DNA of 64,000 nt from Amyloporia xantha (GCA_036971615.1 JAYKKR010000026.1:1-64000), one strand, 5' to 3'. Shown: positions 1 through 11,734, counted from the stretch's first letter. The notes: a model not told the origin generated them from the sequence alone. A program made the numbers and translations.

Positions 1-126
1 ACAGCACAGCACAACCTAGCACAGCACAACCTAACTTCTTCAACTAACTTCTTCTTCTTGGCTTCAACCTAACTAACTAACCTAACCTAACCTAACCTAA
101 CCTAACCTAACCTAACCTAACCTAAC
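1..126. repeat. (CCTAA)n microsatellite tract
   Basis: The first 60 bases are imperfect ACAGCACAACCTA and CTT-rich repeats. From about 79 to 125 there are roughly nine perfect copies of CCTAA (TTAGG on the other strand). This is the insect-type 5-mer and not the TTAGGG expected at a basidiomycete telomere. Short CCTAACCTAA runs recur at 1572, 16440, 16530, 17100, 17335, 18966 and 20141, so it is more likely an interspersed microsatellite than a chromosome end. Confidence 0.85.
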
Positions 127-800
127 TGATATATTTCATATCAATGCAAATGTATCTTATGGCATTATCTTAGTGTGTTGCAGAATGAGAAAACAATTTG
201 ATGTGGACCAAAGCATCAAAAAAGAAAATATGCAGATATGCAGATATGGGACATGAGTATGATGTGCTCATTGCCTGCACATGCTGGTAATGAGTGTTAT
301 ACACTTAGTGTTTGAGCTGTCTTTTCACGCTGCACTTACAGAACAACAATAGTCACCCACCAATTTTGGCAACTATACTTTCAGTGCCCAGGAAAATCAA
401 ACTGTTAAGATCTAATAACCAATCACATTTAGCAGGAAATGCTCTAGATATGATTGAATTGGTACAATTAGCTCATTCACTTCACAGTATTCTTATTGGC
501 AGCATTGCAAGCCATATGAGCATATTTACAACAAGTCAAGACTTGTCTTTCAATTGAAATAAGTATTGTCAAATAATGACTGCCCATGGTGCCACTTTTC
601 CTCTAGTGCTTGATAGACTGCACAAATGTGATCTATTCTTTAGATTTTAATAGCATCACATTCATTGCCTTCATTCAATAAGGCAAAACTGTGCTATTGC
701 TCAATTGGTGCATAAATGAATATTGGTCATCAAATAGAAAGTTTGGCAAGCACTGAGCCTAGCAGGAAACACATATCACTTCAGAGGGCAGAAAATGCCA
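127..800. other. AT-rich stretch without recognisable gene
   Basis: Base composition is clearly more AT-rich than the GC-rich sequence that starts near 800. The only open frame (312-557) begins at TTG, has no recognisable similarity and is not called. It may be the edge of an old transposon copy, but no terminal repeats are visible. Confidence 0.5.
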
Positions 801-1976
801 CTTCAGTGAATGAGGAGACATTGTTGGTGTTTGCGGTATAAATGGGCGTCCCAGACGGCCATCAAACGTTTCGCGGTAGCGGCACACTGGCGGCGCCCGA
901 CGCCACTGCGACGGGCGATCGCGTCGCCGTCTTGGACGTCCATTGAATACCTGTAGGAGAGCTCATCGCGTCGGAATGATCCCTGCACGCGGGTGCGGAC
1001 ACTACTTGTGGATTCTTTTTGGCGTATGCTGCTGGGTTAGAATAGAGTTACTTCTTGCTTATCGCATATGAGCCGGTAAGTCATTGCAGATGTAGTGAAA
1101 TAGTTTAAGCTTCGGGTTTCGGGTTCGTTTTACTTAGTTAGATTATTTAGTTTTAGTGTTTTACTCGGGGCTTTGGCGCAAGCTAGATGGAAACGCTTCA
1201 CTCCCAAATTTGTTTCCCGACCGTGATCGCCGTCCGGGACGGCCGTCGGAGCGCAGTGCGCCGCAAGACTACTGCGGGCCACTCAAGGGGTACATAAGCA
1301 ACGCCTGTGAGGCCACCCATGCAAGCGGACGTCGCGGACGGCCATGGCTGGTTGCAGGCTGTCGAGCTTCGTGGTGACGACTCGAGTAGGTTGTGTTGTG
1401 GTGCTTGTGTTGTGGGGAGTGGCTGGTGGCCGTCGAAGACTGCCATACCCGATACCTTACACGTTGACAACATAATCCTAAACATATTGACTACCGCCCC
1501 GCGCGGCCGTCTGGGACGGCCATTTTGGAGACTGAACCAAAAATTATATTGCCCTACAACCTGAGGACATCCTAACCTAACCTAAAGATTTAGGCCAAAA
1601 GAATATGACAAAACGGACCTGATGGCAGAGGCCGTCGAGACAATCACACTACACTTAACTTCAATTACAACTTCAATTACAGGCTCTATGCGGGTATTCA
1701 TATCGCGATGACTGATGGTTTGGACTACGCGGGCGGCAACAAAATCGGCCGCTGCGTAAGCTTATATTACATTACAAAATGCCAAGTCAGGCTAAACTGA
1801 TGTACAATTCGCGGCAAGGATGAAACACGTAGCACCGTACTTGGATCCATGGGGATGAAACAATGAAACAAGTTTCGTCCCGGTGGCTCCATGATACGCG
1901 GTGTTAGGTTAGGCGAGGATCGGAAACATCTAGCATTTAATACGCCCAGCTGGACGTGCACTCCTCTAAGAATCCA
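801..1976. other. Intergenic stretch with six diverged palindromes
   Basis: No gene is supported. Degenerate copies of the GGCCGTCCWGGACGGCC palindrome lie near 843-861, 925-942, 1226-1248, 1327-1345, 1427-1445 and 1505-1522. A short CCTAACCTAACCTAA run lies at 1571-1585. The 1226 copy runs head to tail into a second half-palindrome (GGACGGCCGTC). Confidence 0.6.
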
Positions 1977-4725
1977 ATGCCTCATTATCCTGACGAGAAT
2001 CTGCCTTCAAAGCAAATCACGCTATCGGAATTCCTACGGCGCGCTGAAGCCTTGCTTGCCCCGGATGTCGATGACAACGACGGGTCTGATTTCGAGCTCC
2101 CTGATTTTGATCTGCTGCCTTTCGTCCAGTTTGTCCTTGCGGGACGCGTTCATGGATCCAATGAACATCGCGTTAACGTCAATGCCAGACAAGGTTTGAC
2201 TTATGTCGAGCGGGAGAGACTTGTTGTCACCCGCGATTACGATTCGGTGATTGGAGTCACCAGAACACTCCCATTTCACAATGCAATCAATATCTATCCG
2301 CTTCCACCGTTTAAAGACACGCACACAAAAGATAACTACCTCACCAGAGGTGTTACCCAGCGTGATGTAAGCTATCCTATTTCCGATATCTAAGCATAAG
2401 ACTAATCTGTGTGTAGGGGACGGTGACCCATGTGCCGCTGCACCGCATACCAAATATCATATTGGCCAAACTCGATACTCGTGCAAAGACAAATGTCTTC
2501 TTTCCGGCTCTGATCCGGCCAGGAGAAGATGCAAAGATTGAAGCAGACCTTTGTGAAAAGTTCTATGATCAAGTCGTCCATCCAGTGCTGAGCAGAGTGG
2601 TGCCAGAGCAAATGGGGCATTGGCCTGCATCATACAAGGAGGCGATGAAGAAATCACGCGATACCACAGGCAAATTCCATTTCCAGACGGTGCCCATTTC
2701 CGCTGACTACCTCACCGCATTCGAAGCACGCCTGCTGGCGGAGATGGACCGCCATCGCGAATTCCGCGGTGCATTCTTCATGCATGAGGTGCGTGGTGTC
2801 AAAGGGGTGACTGCCCATGACCCCTCCGACGTCTCGGACCGCACGGAAAAAATTAACGAAGCCATCCCCTTCGTTTCGGGACTTGAACTAGATTCAACCG
2901 AGTGGTGGGTGGATGTAGGCCTCGAATTGTTCGATCGAGACCATGTCATGCAGTGGCTCACAGTAGGCCACCGACGTATTCTGCAGTACTGCTTGCCCAA
3001 TCTCAGCGAGATCGAAGCAGACAGACTCTGTGACAGCAAAAGTCTATTCACTGTGGACACGGAATGCCAGCTCACTGACTTTGCGGGTTTCCGCTGCACC
3101 CCGGGGAGTAAAGGCCGTGAACGCCATATCAAGTACATCCAGGCCTACAATGTTTCAAAGGAAAACCATTATCAGTTACATGATGGGGTTTATAGCCGCA
3201 AGAGCCCCAAACAGTTGATGCCAACCCACATCGACACCTTGATCAAGCATTGCGAGGCTATCTACGGGCTTTTCACCACTTGTGCAGGGCGCGGAGAAGA
3301 GCAAGGACAAGATGCGGCAATCCGTCTGGAATGCCGCGTGCGCATGGACGTGGCCGCGGCTACAATGACCAAATTTCCCCGCTCGGTATTGAGAAGCACC
3401 ACAGTCACGATGCCATTGGCTAATTGGTGGTATGGCATTTTGCATGGCTTGTCTATGCGGTTTAGCTGATGAACATTGTCAGGATGTTTAAAATGTATCG
3501 GACATACGCTGTCCATCAGGTGTTCGAACATTTACGACGCATGCCCGCCAAAAACAGAATATGGAAACCTTCCTTGGGTCTGGGTGCCATTGGCATATAC
3601 ATGTTGAATGCACTGCTCTACCGTCCTGGAGAAAAGCGAGAGCACTCAGCCTTGGTCCCTGTCTGCGCGTTGCATGTGGCCCGCACACAGACCTCTGAGC
3701 ATTCTGATACAGACGAGGATGAGCTAGAACCAATTGGAGACCGTCGCGGGCTCTATTTCATATCGGACATTCTGGACGATAACGGCACCTGGCGTCTGCC
3801 TGCCACCCACTTTGGGAGCTTGGCCGAGACCGAATTAGCGCGAGCCTACGGTGAAGAAGACATGATGGACTTGCAAGGGGCTTTCAGCGTGAAATCTCAA
3901 CAAGCCATCAAGCGCAAGGCGCATCCCACTCGCACGCATAATCGGCGCCCCCACACAACTTCTTTGTCGGTTTTCCGGGATTCACCAGAGCCCTTGGACT
4001 TGGGATTGGATCAGCGTGGAGTCAAGTTCACAACTGCGAGCGGTATGACAGGAGAAGACGCGCTGGATACTGGAGAATTGGAGGAGGACGACCTCCATGC
4101 CCAACGTGTGGATACCGCCGTCACGAAGATGTGGCACCAGCTCTTCTTGGACATCGTCCAACTGGCGCCCAATCCGAAAGATCGCACTACGCCCTCCTAT
4201 CTGACTCTCAGCAAGAGGGAGCAGGGGGAGGTGAGCGAAGCGCTGTTTCAGTCGTACGATCTGCCGTTTACAAGTGCACGATACCAAGAGCTCGATATCG
4301 GCCAATGGGCGGCGCAGTTCAACTACTATTTCCCTGATCGAGGCTACCAACCCAAGAGCCATGTTCAAAACTTCCCGAATGCCACATATTTCAAACAATG
4401 GAACGCGATGATGAACCGAGTTGCCGATCGCAATCAATTTAAAACGATTCGTAACGAATTGCGGAAGCGGTTCAATACACTCGCATGGATCCCGATGGCC
4501 TCGGGGGATCGGATGTGGGATACCCGCAAAATAACCAACATGAAGGAGCTGGGGACCACGTCGTCTAAAACGGCACCGAAGATAGCCTTGAACCCTTTAA
4601 AGTATACCGATAAGCCAGTGAAGCTACGGGCGGTTAGGGTAGAGGAAGAGGATGAAGAAGACGAGAACGATGAGGAAGAGGAGGACAATCAAGAAGCGGA
4701 GGATAATGACATCTTTGAAGTGTAG
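1977..4725 (+). CDS. Unknown protein, 881 aa, three exons
   Basis: Function unknown. The model is exon 1977-2366, intron 2367-2416 (GTAAGC...GTGTAG), exon 2417-3429, intron 3430-3482 (GTATGG...TGTCAG with a CTGAT branch site) and exon 3483-4725. Both junctions keep one frame open, giving 881 residues. The ATG at 1977 is the first in frame; the open frame runs seven codons further 5' from a GTG. The middle holds a distinctive aromatic motif, STEWWVDVGLELF, followed by VMQWLTVGHRRIL. The C-terminus ends in an acidic Glu/Asp/Asn tract of about 35 residues. No catalytic motif, signal peptide or membrane segment is recognised. The texture recalls multi-copy uncharacterised proteins of Agaricomycetes (from memory, unverified). 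It lies tail to tail with the SNF2 gene in a repeat-rich block, so a mobile-element origin is possible but unproven. Confidence 0.75.
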
Positions 4726-5073
4726 ACAGAAAGTTGGACTAGACTTGAGTCGGGAAATAAAATATGAGGATGTCTTGAAAATTGGTTTCCATATATTCAT
4801 CATCAAGACTCACTCCAATTTGGCCGTCTTGGACTGCCACTGCGCATGGGCTCTCAGAAATTCCCCGCCAGCACGTGTCTCGCTCCGGGCACCATAGGGA
4901 GGAGCACATAGCCGTCCAAGACGAGCGCTGCTGGCTTGCTTATACGGGTACTCGCCGATAGAGGCCTCAAGACAGCTGGTCTTATTGGCGATGCTAAAGT
5001 GGCTCCACGTCGCGGCATTGCGACTGTATCTGACGATTGGCATGGTCCTCATATCCCTGTACATGCTCGAGAT
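4726..5073. other. Spacer with two diverged palindromes
   Basis: No gene seen. A palindrome variant TGGCCGTCTTGGACTGCCA lies at 4821-4839 and a half copy GCCGTCCAAGACG at 4911-4923. Confidence 0.5.
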
Positions 5074-5471
5074 ATGTATGTATTATTATACAACATGCAG
5101 GAGGAGGACGGGATGCAGCCATGTGCCGGAGAGACGAAGTAAGTAATGCAAAGGGATAGAGGGTATATATAAATGGTCCTGAGGAGGCCGGGTTAGAAAT
5201 ATGTATGTATTATTATACAACATGCAGGAGGAGGACGGGATGCAGCCATGTGCCGGAGAGACGAAGTAAGTAATGCAAAGGGATAGAGGGTATATATAAA
5301 TGGTCCTGGGCAGGCCGGGTTAAAGCTATGAATGTATTATTATACAACATGCAGGAGGAGGACGGGATGCAACCATGTGCCGGAGAGACGAAGTAAGTAA
5401 TGCAGAGGGATAGAGGGTATATATAAATGGTCCTGGGCAGGCCGGGTTAAAGCTATGAATGTATTATTATA
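5074..5471 (+). repeat. 127-bp tandem repeat, three copies plus part
   Basis: Units start with ATGTATGTATTATTATAC or ATGAATGTATTATTATAC at 5074, 5201, 5328 and 5455, exactly 127 bp apart; the last is cut short at about 5471. Each unit carries AACATGCAGGAGGAGGACGG, GCCGGAGAGACGAAGTAAG and TATATATAAATGGTCCTG. Copies differ at only a few positions, so the array is young. The same unit occurs inverted at 11735-11942, on the far side of the SNF2 gene. Confidence 0.92.
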
Positions 5472-6012
5472 ACTGCCCATTTGCCCTGATCCTCGAGGAC
5501 GGCCGTCCTGGACGGCCACCACCGTGACTTAACGAAATGCAGTGCGCGCGACGCGACGCAGTGTGATGGCAGTCCGGGACGGCCGTCCGGCGATGCGCGC
5601 TGCCATCAGGATGCCATAGACCCCGGTTACACGAATGGCACTGCGATGGGTTTTCCACAGGCGCAGGGAGTGGCCGTCCAGGACGTCCATTCTGGCATGA
5701 CGTGCTCCTCAGGATCATTCACAATTATCATCAGGGCTGCAGCGTAGATAGCCTAGAACATATCTATCACGCTTATTCAATTGGTTACTCCCACTTGCAA
5801 CGAGTCAAGCGTTCATCAAATACAGCAGTTCAAAACCTGAATATCATTACAAAACTTCATTATAGTCGTTAAAAATCATTACAGCCATTAGAAATCATTA
5901 GTTCATGATGCGAAAACAATAAGTCCGGCATATGCATAGGGAGAATGGTCGAGGAGGGACACCGAGCCAACTTAACGCCTACCACGATTCGACCGTGCGC
6001 CGTATCTCTTAG
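5472..6012. other. Spacer with nested palindromes
   Basis: This is the 3' flank of the SNF2 gene. It contains a perfect 17-bp palindrome at 5501-5517, overlapped on its left by the perfect 12-mer GGACGGCCGTCC; another head-to-tail pair at 5567-5588; and TGGCCGTCCAGGACGTCCA at 5671-5689. Nothing coding is seen from 5700 to 6012. Confidence 0.6.
5501..5517. repeat. Perfect 17-bp palindrome GGCCGTCCTGGACGGCC
   Basis: Exact inverted repeat with a one-base centre. The bases just before it (GGAC) extend it into a second perfect 12-bp palindrome, so two palindromes share an arm. Confidence 0.95.
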
Positions 6013-9000
6013 TCACCTTTCGATTATCAAGTCGGGCAACCTGGTGTCATCAGGCTCAATTGCCGCGCTTGCGCTGACCCTCGGCTTGCGCTGCTTCTTT
6101 GGAGGCGAATTGGACGGTCCGCGCTTGGTGCCTTTCTTGGGCTGGCTGGATTCAGCATCTAAGGATTATATGGGTCGCAGGTGAGATAGCAGACTGGTAC
6201 ATAAGATGAATGACTCACTGTCGTCATCTCCCGAAGTTGGCGGTTCAGTGAGTGGGGATGAGGCGCGGGACCCCATCACGGTATCGTTATCAGGCTGGCT
6301 GGGAACCGGCTCCGGTGGGAAATTGCTCTCGTTGGCCTCCGATGGCAGTAGAGGAGCATCTGCCAGGGATTGGCTCGCTTCTCACCCAGGCGATTGGCTC
6401 GCTTCTCACCCGATCCTCGCATCATGTTCGCGATCATGTCAAGCGCATCCTGGTCCTGGGAAATCTTCCTCTGGCAAGACAGAGGGGTCTCGAGGCGGGG
6501 ATTGCCGCGCGGGTAGTCGAGCGCGCCGCTACTCTCCGCCGGAACCAACTGCAGATCCAGGAAGCGATTGTTCTTCCTCCTCGGTTTCGGGCGCAGCGGG
6601 GGTTCTGGTGAGGGCGAAGGTTCGGCCAGGTCCGAGCTTTCCTTCTCCTTCTCAGGGGCGTGCTCAGGCTGGCTGGCTTTTGCCCGCCCCTTCTCGCCGC
6701 GAGAACTGCTCGAAGGGGCCGGTGTCGCTGTCTTCTCGCGGTCAGAAGTGGGCGGAGGGGACGATGCCGCTCGCCCCTCAGCAATTGCAGCCTTCTTGGC
6801 CTGGTATTGCTTCGCCTTCTCGATGGCCGCAAGGTCCTTTCGTTGCTTACGCTTGGTGGCATTGGCTTCCTTTTGGGCAGTCTTTTCCGCCTCTGCCTCC
6901 ACGTCGATCGCATCGTCCGTAATCACCCCTGCCGGCTGCTTCCCTTTCCGCTTGCGTGATTTTGAGGCCTTGGCAGGGCCCGGCTGCGTGTCATCGTTTT
7001 CGACAACATCGTTGTCTTCGTCGTCGCTTCCACCCATATCGTCAGAGCGGAACGCATTGCCTGTAAACGATGTAGAATAAAGAAATCAGCAAGAATGTCT
7101 GTGTGAAGACGAACTGAGACGCACGCATTTTCTTGCTCGCGCCTATGAATGCTTCGTGCATCGTAGCCTTGTCGAAAGAAATGTTATTAAGGAAGACGTC
7201 CGGCGTGTTCTCCGCGATAAACCTGTAGACGTGAACGCGCTTCTTCTGGGGATAGCGCCACAACCTGCCGATAAGTTGGGCATCCTCCTGCGCTGACCAG
7301 AGAGTATCCTGTACAGGCAATTAGGTTGTCGAAATACTCCAAATTGAAAATAACCCACCATCATCACGAGAATGTTCGCCCGAGCGAGATTGAGCCCGAC
7401 CATACCGACACCGGAGAGGAGCATAACTCGGCAGCCATCGGGCTTCTTGAAGTTCTCGATAGTGGTCATTCTCTTGGCCATAGGGACGCTCCCATTGACC
7501 GTTTCATACTTGATGTGGTACAGGTCCAAGAACTGTCAAATCCTCAGCATGTCAACAATTAAAGAGAAGCTCGCAGCGTACTGTAGTGATGACATCCAGG
7601 TTGGACGGGAAGGCGACGAAGACAATTATCTTGTCGCTGGGAGCGTCCTCATCGCGCGGATCGTACTCAAGCGAGCTGTGTGTAAGCTTGTTGCGCCCTG
7701 GCGTCTCAACCATCAGCGGGGCTAAAGCGTCTTCGGCGAGATGATACGACAAGACTTCGATCAACATCGAGATCTTCGTCGAGATCGAGTCACCAATGTC
7801 TTGGAGGGTCTTGGGCTCATCGAACTCCTCATCCTCATCCACTGCTCCGCAGAAGGACCAATGTGTGAGGCAACGCCGGAGAGCAAGATAGAAATTCTGT
7901 GAAGTTTCAGTTAGTGCAGGTTAAACAAAATCACTGCAAGTCGCCGTCCTCGACGTCCATCGCTCGCAGTGAAGAAACAAAATCTCCGCAGCTAAATCAG
8001 GTGGCGATGGCAAGGAATAGGACGTCCCGGACTGCCACCGCTGGTGCTCCTGAACGAACTGCCCAAATGGGCGAAATTGGGAGGCGTGAGCGGTGGCCGT
8101 CCAAGACGGCCAATCCGGGCCACGGCAGCTGCGCTCTTAGTTTTACGCACGCACGCCCGTGGCCGTCCTGGACGGCCATCGTCGTCCGCACATCCATGCC
8201 TTGCGTACTTACCTTTCCATACACATGGACGTTTCCATCTCCAGTCTCACTTTCACCCGCAATCTTGTCGAGGTACTTGTGCTCCTTCTCTGTCAGAGTC
8301 AGCAGGAGATTGTGCTCCTGGTACATCTCGAGACCGGAGATGGGGTTCCGTCGTAGTCGAGGGACTGCACCGTACGTCGGATAACGCTGGGGCGAACTTG
8401 TCGCGCAGCTCCTTCATCGCCTTCCTAACCTCTGTCGTGTGCGCACTCTTTTCAATTGCTCGAGACGACTCGCCATGTGCGAGCTTTTGTAGCGCTTCTC
8501 GATTGCCCTTCGCGTCTGCCTTGTCCCGCCTGCGTGCGGATGCCAACGTTGCCTCGACACTTTTCACATCATGAAAGTGCTTTTGCTCGCACCCTGGGAC
8601 TTTGATCACCCTCCCCAAGTTATACATATCCTTCACAGAATCATCAAATAATATGAATACGAAGATAACAGATAATAGACTTACCATTGGCCGAGTCAGA
8701 ACGGGCGTGGCAGTCATCGCGATGCACGCCTGTGAACGGTCGCCCAGAGCAATCCCGGCACGGAAGGTCTTGTTCATGTTTTTCAGCGCGTGCGCCTCAT
8801 CAATCACCATCAGCCCAAAGTCGTGGGCGAAGACGGTCTTGGGGAGAATCGCCTCCACTTTCCTGCGTGGGACAGGCGCTGCCCATTTCTCTTGGGGCAG
8901 ACGCATCGTGCTGTCCAAATCCGCTGTCACTGCCTAGATAGTTCGAAACGTTATTTACATGTGGATCATCATGACTCGAAGGTTTACTCACCGAAAAGGT

Positions 9001-10780
9001 CGCCACTATGATCCGCCGATGCAGCGGCTGTTGAGACTTGGCGAAAGCGTCGCTCCAGAAAGTGGACCTGGTGGCAAGGCTGCCCACATACGGGAAAACA
9101 TCGAAGGTGCCGCGCTTGAGGTATCGATGCATCTCCGCAATGACCTGATTGACGAGGTTCGCGGGGACAATGAAAATAGTCGGCAGGTCGGGCAGGTTAC
9201 CGCTCTCCGTTCTCAGATTGCCTGCAAGAGCAGTCAGCGTGGCCGTCCAGGACGGCCAGATGGGACTCACCGAATACTCCCGGAAACGTCCCGTGTTGCT
9301 CCCAGTATTCGTGAAACCACGAGCGCACCGCGATCGTACCCACAGCCTGCATTGTTTTCCCGACACCAACCTCGTCCATCTGCAGAGTTGGCTCGCCCTC
9401 CAGTGATCGACGTACCATCTTAACGATGCCGACGAATTGATGCCATCTCGGAGAAAGGGGGACGCCGTGCTCCCGGATATACTCCTCTCCTTCCGGCGTC
9501 CACGCATCATGCTGCCCAGTCGGATCGTCTTTCTCATTGAAGAACGGGAGTCGCCCATCATGGAGGCCCAATGCTTCATGAAGCCGCGCGCTATCCCAAT
9601 TCTGGTATTCCTCCACTCCGGATGACCACTCATCGGTAGGTAAAGGGTCGTCAAAGTCGAGATCGAGCGTGGAGTCGTCCTGCTCGTGGATAAGGTTCAG
9701 CGTCTCCGCGACTTCATGCGCCAACGCATCGACCTGGTTTTTCGTCGCCAGGAATCGTAGAGCGTCCCGGATTACCTTGGGCAAGCCTGCATCACATTAA
9801 GAACAGAATGGATTTAAGTGATTGCAATGATTATTTATTCAGTTATTCAGTTACTTACGCGTGGAGTCGCCCTGTCCATTGCCTTTGCCCATCGCGTCCA
9901 ACATGGCTTTTAGCATCTCCTCCTGTTTCGCCAATGTCTCTAACGCGGGGTCGTCTCCGAAGAAACGGGCCTCCTTCACTAGCGCCGCGCACTTGGCAAT
10001 TAGATTCTTCACATCGTCACGCGTGGCATTGCCATTGTCCGCGTTCCAGAAAGCTTGTCATAAAAGTGCAATCAGTTATTGAATTTGCACTAGAAGCACA
10101 CTTCTTACCAGCCCACGCAGCATTCGAAGCCTCCTGCTTTGTTTCAAACGAACGCGCGTGTCGATCTACTCCCTTCTTCCACCGATTCCATACAGTTGGA
10201 ATGATATCGGTGACGAACTTTTCTGCCTTTCGGTTGGGCAACACGACCATGCCATTCTCTACCAGGGCGTCATCTCCGAAGATCTTCTCTACAGGCCCGT
10301 TGATGTAATGGGGCCATTGAGAGTGGAGCATATCTGGCATCTAAAGCATTGCTTAGAATATGTAAATCAATCCGTGACAATGTTGATACCCACCTTGAAA
10401 CCGCTGTGCTGGATCTTCATGACATCCACCAGGCGAAAACCAGCGGTGGCGAACCCCTCATCGATCGCTTTGTTCATCTCCCACTTGGTCCACATTGCGC
10501 CGCTCCATTGAAACCACGCCTGGCGACCTACCTTGTTCTGGTCGTCCTTTCGCGCATCCTGGACAAAAGTTACCCGCTTCTCTGCGCTCTTTGCGCGGAA
10601 GTTTGCGACAAAGGTGTCTACCGCATCTAACTGGGCCTCGCTCCACTCAGGGGGTGTGTTGCCAGGCATCCAAGGGGGGCCAGTCATGCCAGTACGAGCT
10701 CGCCAAACAGGCCAGTCCCAGATGTCCGGTAATTCAAGAAATAAGGTGAGCAATGCGGCGGCAACGCTGATAGAGGGCAT
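6013..10780 (-). CDS. SNF2-type helicase/ATPase, 12 exons, three frame breaks
   Basis: Probable DNA-dependent ATPase of the SNF2 family. Exons (minus strand): 10780-10394, 10340-10109, 10053-9859, 9786-9271, 9221-8992, 8933-8685, 8630-8213, 7896-7582, 7532-7359, 7308-7125, 7060-6219, 6158-6013. Exon phases agree throughout once three one-base deletions are allowed. Visible motifs: Walker A DEVGVGKTMQ with upstream RWHQ (exon 4), DEAH box MVIDEAHALKN and ATPVLTRP (exon 6), and C-terminal helicase motifs VGLNLARANILVM and QLIGRLWRYPQKKRVHVYR (exons 9-10). The tail is Lys/Glu/Pro-rich and basic, probably disordered and nuclear. Two deletions in exon 7 (near 8390 and 8350) and one in exon 11 (near 6370, beside an in-frame 24-bp duplication at 6368-6415) break the frame as given. 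Two introns carry palindromes (9222-9270, 7897-8212). It is either a decaying copy or an assembly with uncorrected indels. Confidence 0.82.
7897..8212 (-). repeat. 316-nt intron filled with four palindromes
   Basis: This intron of the SNF2 gene is five to six times longer than its neighbours (49-64 nt). It holds an intact TGGCCGTCCTGGACGGCCA at 8160-8178, a near-intact copy at 8094-8112, and two diverged copies at 8021-8040 and 7942-7958. Donor GTAAGT and acceptor CACAG both join codon-phase-0 exons. Confidence 0.85.
9222..9270 (-). repeat. 49-nt intron containing a perfect 19-bp palindrome
   Basis: The intron is GTGAGT...TTGCAG with the perfect 19-mer at 9240-9258 as its centre. Without it only 30 nt would remain, below the usual size of a fungal spliceosomal intron. 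Confidence 0.88.
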
Positions 10781-11390
10781 TATGCAGCAGAGCGAGATTG
10801 TGTTGACTTGGAACGGGGGTCGGGTGAAAATTGGCGAAAACTGGCAAGAGCAGTTACTCGAGTGGCTTCTTATAATACTTTCCACACGTGGACGCCTCAC
10901 GAGGAAAAATGGCGGTCTTAGACGGCCACGCACATCACGCCGATGGGGAAGCTTAGCGGAGACGATATTTGCGCTCGGCATTCGCCTCGTGTTTGATTAT
11001 CGCTCCCCTCCATGAATCAAGCTGCTTCCATTTCCATAGGAAAGGTGCGGGTTGTCATCTGCGGGTTGGCCGTCCAGGACGTCCACGCTCCGCCTGATCT
11101 GTTACGCGCGGATCCCGCTCAGCTTGCGGGATTCATAGATCCATATACCCGTCCAAATATGGCTGCTCCTCGCCCATTCCGGGTCCCATGAGACCTACCG
11201 ATTACGAGTCAGGGGTCTCGTTTGCTGCAAGCGGGAGATGGCCGTCCAGGACGGCCATGCGCGCGGCTCCTGCCTGTCAGCAGGGGTTGCCGCGTGGCCG
11301 ATGGCAGCGAGGCGCTAGCCACATGCGGTAGGCAACAATCTTAGATCATGATCTGATGATGCCTGCTGTGAGTCACTAACCACATGGGAT
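10781..11390. other. Upstream region of SNF2 gene with palindromes
   Basis: No gene seen. Palindrome copies: 10910-10928 (one-mismatch arms), 11067-11085 (TGGCCGTCCAGGACGTCCA) and a perfect 19-mer at 11239-11257. They lie 130-480 bp upstream of the SNF2 start codon. Confidence 0.6.
11239..11257. repeat. Perfect 19-bp palindrome TGGCCGTCCAGGACGGCCA
   Basis: Exact copy of the consensus, in non-coding sequence 459 bp upstream of the SNF2 start codon. Confidence 0.95.
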
Positions 11391-11700
11391 AAGTGACGAT
11401 CTCAGATCATCTCAAGTCGAAGTTGGTCCCCTACGTCACGGCCGTCCGGGACGTTCTTCTTCCCTCATCTCCACCCATGGTGGCAATCATCCGGCGTCTC
11501 GGAACAGTGTCCATATGCGGTAACCGACAATCTTCGATCTCCCGAAGTCTGAGTTGGTATCGCGCATCACGGCCGTCCGGGACGGTCACTCTTCTTCTTC
11601 ACCCATCGTGGATATTCTCCGGCTCTGAGATAACTATGCATATGCGGTAAGTGACAATCTTAGATCTCCCGAAGTCTAAACTGGTAACTGCGCATCATGC
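11320..11700. repeat. Imperfect tandem repeats, about 130 bp
   Basis: Three diverged units share ATGCGGTAAGTGACAATCT-like and GATCTCCCGAAGTCT-like segments. Two of them include a palindrome derivative (11440-11453 and the better preserved GGCCGTCCGGGACGGTC at 11571-11587). Confidence 0.65.
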
Positions 11701-11734
11701 CAGAACGGCTATTGCTTCGGGCTCACATCCCATT

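Noticed and set aside
1..126. True telomere
   Set aside because: The unit is CCTAA rather than CCCTAA, the run is only about 45 bp, and identical short runs occur inside the window at repeat ends.
3430..3482. Two separate genes (2423-3469 and 3469-4725) overlapping at TGATG
   Set aside because: A 53-nt GTATGG...GTCAG intron with a good branch site joins the two frames exactly, so a single gene is the better model.
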